Below are positions 36,143-37,732 of a stretch of 37,732 nt of DNA, piece by piece. The number at the start of each line of letters is the position of its first letter. Within the stretch, counting starts at the first letter, position 1. The position numbers were made by a program, and so were the translations under genes. Where the stretch lies: contig JAFRTG010000016.1 of NCBI GenBank assembly GCA_017427265.1, forward strand, positions 1 to 37,732, in the 5' to 3' direction. This DNA is from Oscillospiraceae bacterium (GTDB taxonomy: Bacteria; Bacillota; Clostridia; Oscillospirales; Ruminococcaceae). Under the pieces are notes generated by a model. It had not been told where the DNA came from. It saw nothing but the letters and a program-made list of their open reading frames with translations, and did not search any database.

Positions 36143-36821
36143 GAGCGGCAACCCCTATTACAACAAAATCGAAAACGGCGGTTATAGCGGTGCAATCCTC
36201 GGCAGCCCGACAGACAAGGGCTGCAACGTCCTTGCAAACTGCGTCGGCTATGCGGCAGGACGGTTCAATGAGATTATCGGACAGCCGAAGTTCGTGTACT
36301 TCCAGTACCCGCCGAACGCCGAGGATTTCTATGATACGGCTGTCGCTGCGGGATTGAAGGTCGGCAGTACGCCGCAGCTCGGCGCGATTATCGTCTGGGC
36401 AAAGGGTAAGACATGGACATCCGCGGACGGCGCAGGGCATGTCGCGGTGGTCGAGGAGATCAAGAGCGACGGCAGCATCATCACGTCGGAGAGCGGCTAC
36501 GGCTGCGCTTCGCCGTTCTGGACGAGCCACCGCTACAAGGAATCTGGAAACTGGGGACAGAGCACGGCATACAGATTTCTTGGATTCATCTACCAGCCGG
36601 AGGATCAGACACAGCAGCGCTGCATCAAGAAAGGTGACAAGGGAGCCGATGTCGAGCTGATGCAGGCACGACTGCACGCGCTTGGATATCTCAGAAAGTC
36701 CGAGATCGACGGAGATTTCGGCAAAATCACTCTGGGTGCGGTCTGTGCGTTCCAGCTCGAAAGCGGACTGGATGTGGACGGCATCTGCGGACCGGCAACA
36801 AAGGCAGCGCTGACAGCATAA
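36114..36821 (+). CDS. Endolysin: CHAP amidase/peptidase with peptidoglycan-binding domain
   Basis: 235 aa from the ATG after GGAGGAAAAG. The N-terminal CHAP domain (about 10-160) has the catalytic Cys C43 (NVLANCVGYAAGRF) and His H109 (DGAGHVAVVEEI). The C-terminal PG_binding_1 domain (about 172-235: IKKGDKGADVELMQARLHALGYL, EIDGDFGKITLGAVCAFQLESGLDVDGICGPAT) binds the cell wall. No signal peptide, so it depends on the holin. Confidence 0.92.
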   Translation: MFKPRMTKPESGNPYYNKIENGGYSGAILGSPTDKGCNVLANCVGYAAGRFNEIIGQPKFVYFQYPPNAEDFYDTAVAAGLKVGSTPQLGAIIVWAKGKTWTSADGAGHVAVVEEIKSDGSIITSESGYGCASPFWTSHRYKESGNWGQSTAYRFLGFIYQPEDQTQQRCIKKGDKGADVELMQARLHALGYLRKSEIDGDFGKITLGAVCAFQLESGLDVDGICGPATKAALTA

Positions 36822-36826
36822 AAATG

Positions 36827-36860
36827 ACCGGCAGGGGAGCGATCCTCTGCCGGTTCGTTT
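36827..36860. terminator. Bidirectional terminator of late operon and Spo0A-like gene
   Basis: ACCGGCAGGGG (36827-36837) pairs with CCTCTGCCGGT (36844-36854), one G-T pair. T-rich tracts follow on both strands (TTCGTTTG on plus, CATTTTTATG on minus). Serves the convergent endolysin and Spo0A-like genes. Confidence 0.82.
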
Positions 36861-36861
36861 G

Positions 36862-37173
36862 TTATTCAGCTTCGTGCAGCAGGTCAACCGCAAACTGCAC
36901 AAATTCCTCGGGCGACATTCGGCGCGTGTACAGAGGCGATGCAGGTTGCGAGGATTCTTCCCAGCTACGATTGACTGCGCGTCTGATCGTCTGGTATACG
37001 ATTTTCCCTGACGTCCCATTCTGTTCTGCATACATGCGGCAGGCGCCTTTGAGAGAATCATCCGGATGTTCAGCCAGTATGAGGATGATCGCCTGTATCA
37101 GTGCATGGTATTGTTCAGGGATATCATTATCAGCCAGAAGCTGACGGATTCTCTCTTCGAGGTTATTCGGCAT
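36862..37173 (-). CDS. Stand-alone Spo0A C-terminal-type DNA-binding protein
   Basis: 103 aa; AAGGGAG 9 nt before ATG. The order of elements matches the effector domain of Spo0A: a first helix LEERIRQLLADNDIPEQYHALIQAIILILAEHPD, the segment LKGACRMYAEQNGTSGKIVYQTIRRAVNRSWEES (41-74), like Spo0A's Y-P-x-I-A-x-x-F-N-T-T-x-S-x-V-E-R-A-I-R-H-A-I-E-V-A-W, and the last helix MSPEEFVQFAVDLLHEAE, like Spo0A's FIAMVADKLRLEH. There is no receiver domain, so it cannot be controlled by phosphorylation. Sits alone on the minus strand beside attR, with its own promoter and Spo0A-box-like sites. Could regulate itself, excision, or interfere with host Spo0A targets. Confidence 0.78.
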   Translation of the reverse strand: MPNNLEERIRQLLADNDIPEQYHALIQAIILILAEHPDDSLKGACRMYAEQNGTSGKIVYQTIRRAVNRSWEESSQPASPLYTRRMSPEEFVQFAVDLLHEAE

Positions 37174-37205
37174 GGGAATTCGCTCCCTTCATATGATATA
37201 TGTAA

Positions 37206-37234
37206 ATCATATCGCACTGAAAAGCATTTGCCAA
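37206..37234 (-). promoter_or_regulatory. Promoter of the Spo0A-like gene
   Basis: On the minus strand TTGGCA (plus 37229-37234), 17-bp spacer, TATGAT (37206-37211); five of six matches in each box. Predicted start near 37199, about 26 bases before the ATG. Confidence 0.75.
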
Positions 37235-37239
37235 GTCAA

Positions 37240-37278
37240 TTCGACACGAATCGACAAAATTTGCGGCAGAATTCGACA
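37240..37278 (-). promoter_or_regulatory. Three Spo0A-box-like sites
   Basis: On the minus strand TGTCGAA occurs exactly at 37240-37246 and 37272-37278, and with one mismatch (TGTCGAT) at 37250-37256. All are in the same orientation. The first lies 5 bp upstream of the -35 box (centre near -44); the first two are 10 bp apart, the spacing known for tandem Spo0A dimer binding. Consensus TGTCGAA is the known 0A box. Confidence 0.68.
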
Positions 37279-37304
37279 GAATAAAAGCGATTAAAAATCG
37301 AAAT

Positions 37305-37322
37305 ATGACATGAAATATGACA
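37305..37322. promoter_or_regulatory. Candidate integrase arm-type sites, right end
   Basis: ATGACA at 37305-37310 and 37317-37322 (12-bp period), the same pair and spacing as 1345-1362 near attL. Lies between the Spo0A boxes and the attR core. Confidence 0.45.
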
Positions 37323-37361
37323 TGAACATTAAGATATATCGTATATACGTTATATACATAT

Positions 37362-37386
37362 AGGTTCAAGTCCTGTCAGGTGCATA
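37362..37386. repeat. attR core (25-bp direct repeat, copy 2)
   Basis: Exact copy of 1204-1228, here cut off from the 5' part of a tRNA. The region just before it (37330-37361) is very AT-rich with TATATA steps, as is common next to recombination cores. Confidence 0.93.
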
Positions 37387-37395
37387 CTATAACAC

Positions 37396-37437
37396 AACGA
37401 ACCTGATTCTCAGACGGGAATCAGGTTCGTTTCTTTT
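37396..37437 (+). terminator. Original host terminator of tRNA-Leu, displaced by insertion
   Basis: AACGAACCTGATTC (37396-37409) pairs perfectly with GAATCAGGTTCGTT (37418-37431); TTTCTTTT follows. It begins ten bases after attR, so before integration it ended the tRNA transcript. Confidence 0.82.
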
Positions 37438-37447
37438 ATTCCGATGC

Positions 37448-37483
37448 AAAAAAAAACACCCGACTGCATCCAAATCAGTCGGG
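37448..37483 (-). terminator. Terminator of a minus-strand host unit
   Basis: CAGTCGGG (37476-37483) and CCCGACTG (37459-37466) form an 8-bp stem; on the minus strand it is followed by GTG and T9 (plus-strand A run 37448-37456). It ends transcription coming from the right. Confidence 0.75.
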
Positions 37484-37732
37484 CTTGGGTGAAAGAGAAT
37501 GGAACGAGAAAATTATAATAACAGACCTTCCAGCCGGAAATCCGTCCTTCCGGTCTGATATCACCAATATTTTTTTGAAAACCGAATCCTGCTTCGCATC
37601 GGCATACGCCGAATCCCGCGCATATCACGTTGTGTGCTGCGTTAACGGGGATCCGCCGTGATTGCCGGATGCACAATACCTTTGTCTCATCCCTTTGATC
37701 AGATTACATCAACGGTAAGAACCAGAGAATCC
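37484..37732. other. Host flank, mostly non-coding; possible last codons of a minus-strand gene
   Basis: I see no supported complete gene here. On the minus strand 37732-37699 could be the end of a coding frame (DSLVLTVDVI, then TGA at 37699-37701), which would use the terminator at 37448-37483, but two other frames also stop nearby. A hairpin-forming stretch CAGACC...GGTCTG lies around 37522-37558. Confidence 0.3.

Larger units (their letters stand above)
1204..37386. mobile_element. Complete tRNA-Leu-integrated siphophage prophage
   Basis: Bounded by the 25-bp direct repeat at both ends. It holds integrase, repressor, replication, packaging, capsid, tail and lysis modules in the usual temperate phage order, with divergent lysogenic and lytic arms. 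Every structural module expected of a long-tailed phage is present except a recognisable small terminase and a separate head protease. A tape measure of 1163 residues predicts a long non-contractile tail; no sheath gene is seen. No gene is visibly broken, so the element looks inducible, but this is inference. Confidence 0.93.

Noticed and set aside
36027-37061. 344-codon minus-strand open frame opposite the endolysin
   Set aside because: Antisense shadow; runs through the bidirectional terminator and overlaps the better Spo0A-like frame.
36824-37144. 106-codon plus-strand frame over the Spo0A-like gene
   Set aside because: Overlaps the terminator stem and a better supported minus-strand gene with promoter and ribosome site.
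37410-37676. 88-codon minus-strand frame in the right host flank
   Set aside because: Contains a terminator hairpin with T9, has no ribosome site and no recognisable protein features.

Overview
The window is one complete, apparently intact temperate siphophage prophage of about 36 kb (1204-37386) inserted in the 3' end of a tRNA-Leu(UAG) gene, with short host flanks. An exact 25-bp direct repeat (1204-1228 and 37362-37386) marks attL and attR. The host is most likely a Ruminococcus-like member of the Oscillospiraceae: strong GGAGG ribosome sites, TTGACA/TATAAT promoters, a glycoside hydrolase family 3 enzyme that ends shortly after its catalytic barrel (the permuted order known from Ruminococcus), a Spo0A-type regulator and a dockerin domain all point that way. 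This is inference from gene content; no 16S or other marker is present.

Layout. 1-1145: host GH3 gene end, its terminator, and the tRNA promoter. 1229-5417 (minus strand): lysogeny and integration arm, with repressor, DUF4041/GIY-YIG protein, a three-gene toxin-antitoxin-like set (61-aa protein, GNAT, HicB-like) and the integrase in the same operon. 5461-5507: consensus rightward promoter overlapped by operators. 5661-15467 (plus): early genes, with two HTH regulators, many small proteins, SSB, a replisome organizer containing a likely origin, a DUF1064 nuclease-like protein, a second tyrosine recombinase, DUF551 and zinc-ribbon proteins, a Lar-like protein, and a DUF1492 late regulator. 15517-16127 (minus): a HicAB toxin-antitoxin cassette. 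16255-36821 (plus): late operon, with a structured leader, portal, MuF-metallopeptidase fusion, kinase, HNH, large terminase, scaffold, capsid, connectors, tail tube, chaperones, tape measure, Dit, Tal, fibres, holin and endolysin. 36862-37173 (minus): a stand-alone Spo0A-type DNA-binding domain next to attR. 37387-37732: host DNA with two terminators.

The most unusual points are: (1) the distal tail protein carries a C-terminal dockerin type I domain with two intact calcium loops, suggesting adsorption through host cohesin/scaffoldin; (2) the Spo0A-like domain has its own promoter with three Spo0A-box-like sites directly upstream, two of them exactly 10 bp apart; (3) the major capsid gene ends in a slippery heptamer, a 5-nt spacer and a 9-bp GC hairpin, so that a -1 shift would add a decoration domain; (4) the integrase is the last gene of a toxin-antitoxin-like operon controlled by an 11+11-bp perfect palindrome. 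Five small genes of 31-58 codons are also proposed (3440-3535, 6125-6262, 12569-12697, 26433-26609 and, inside the operon above, 3175-3360).

All function calls come from reading motifs by eye; no database or structure search was run.
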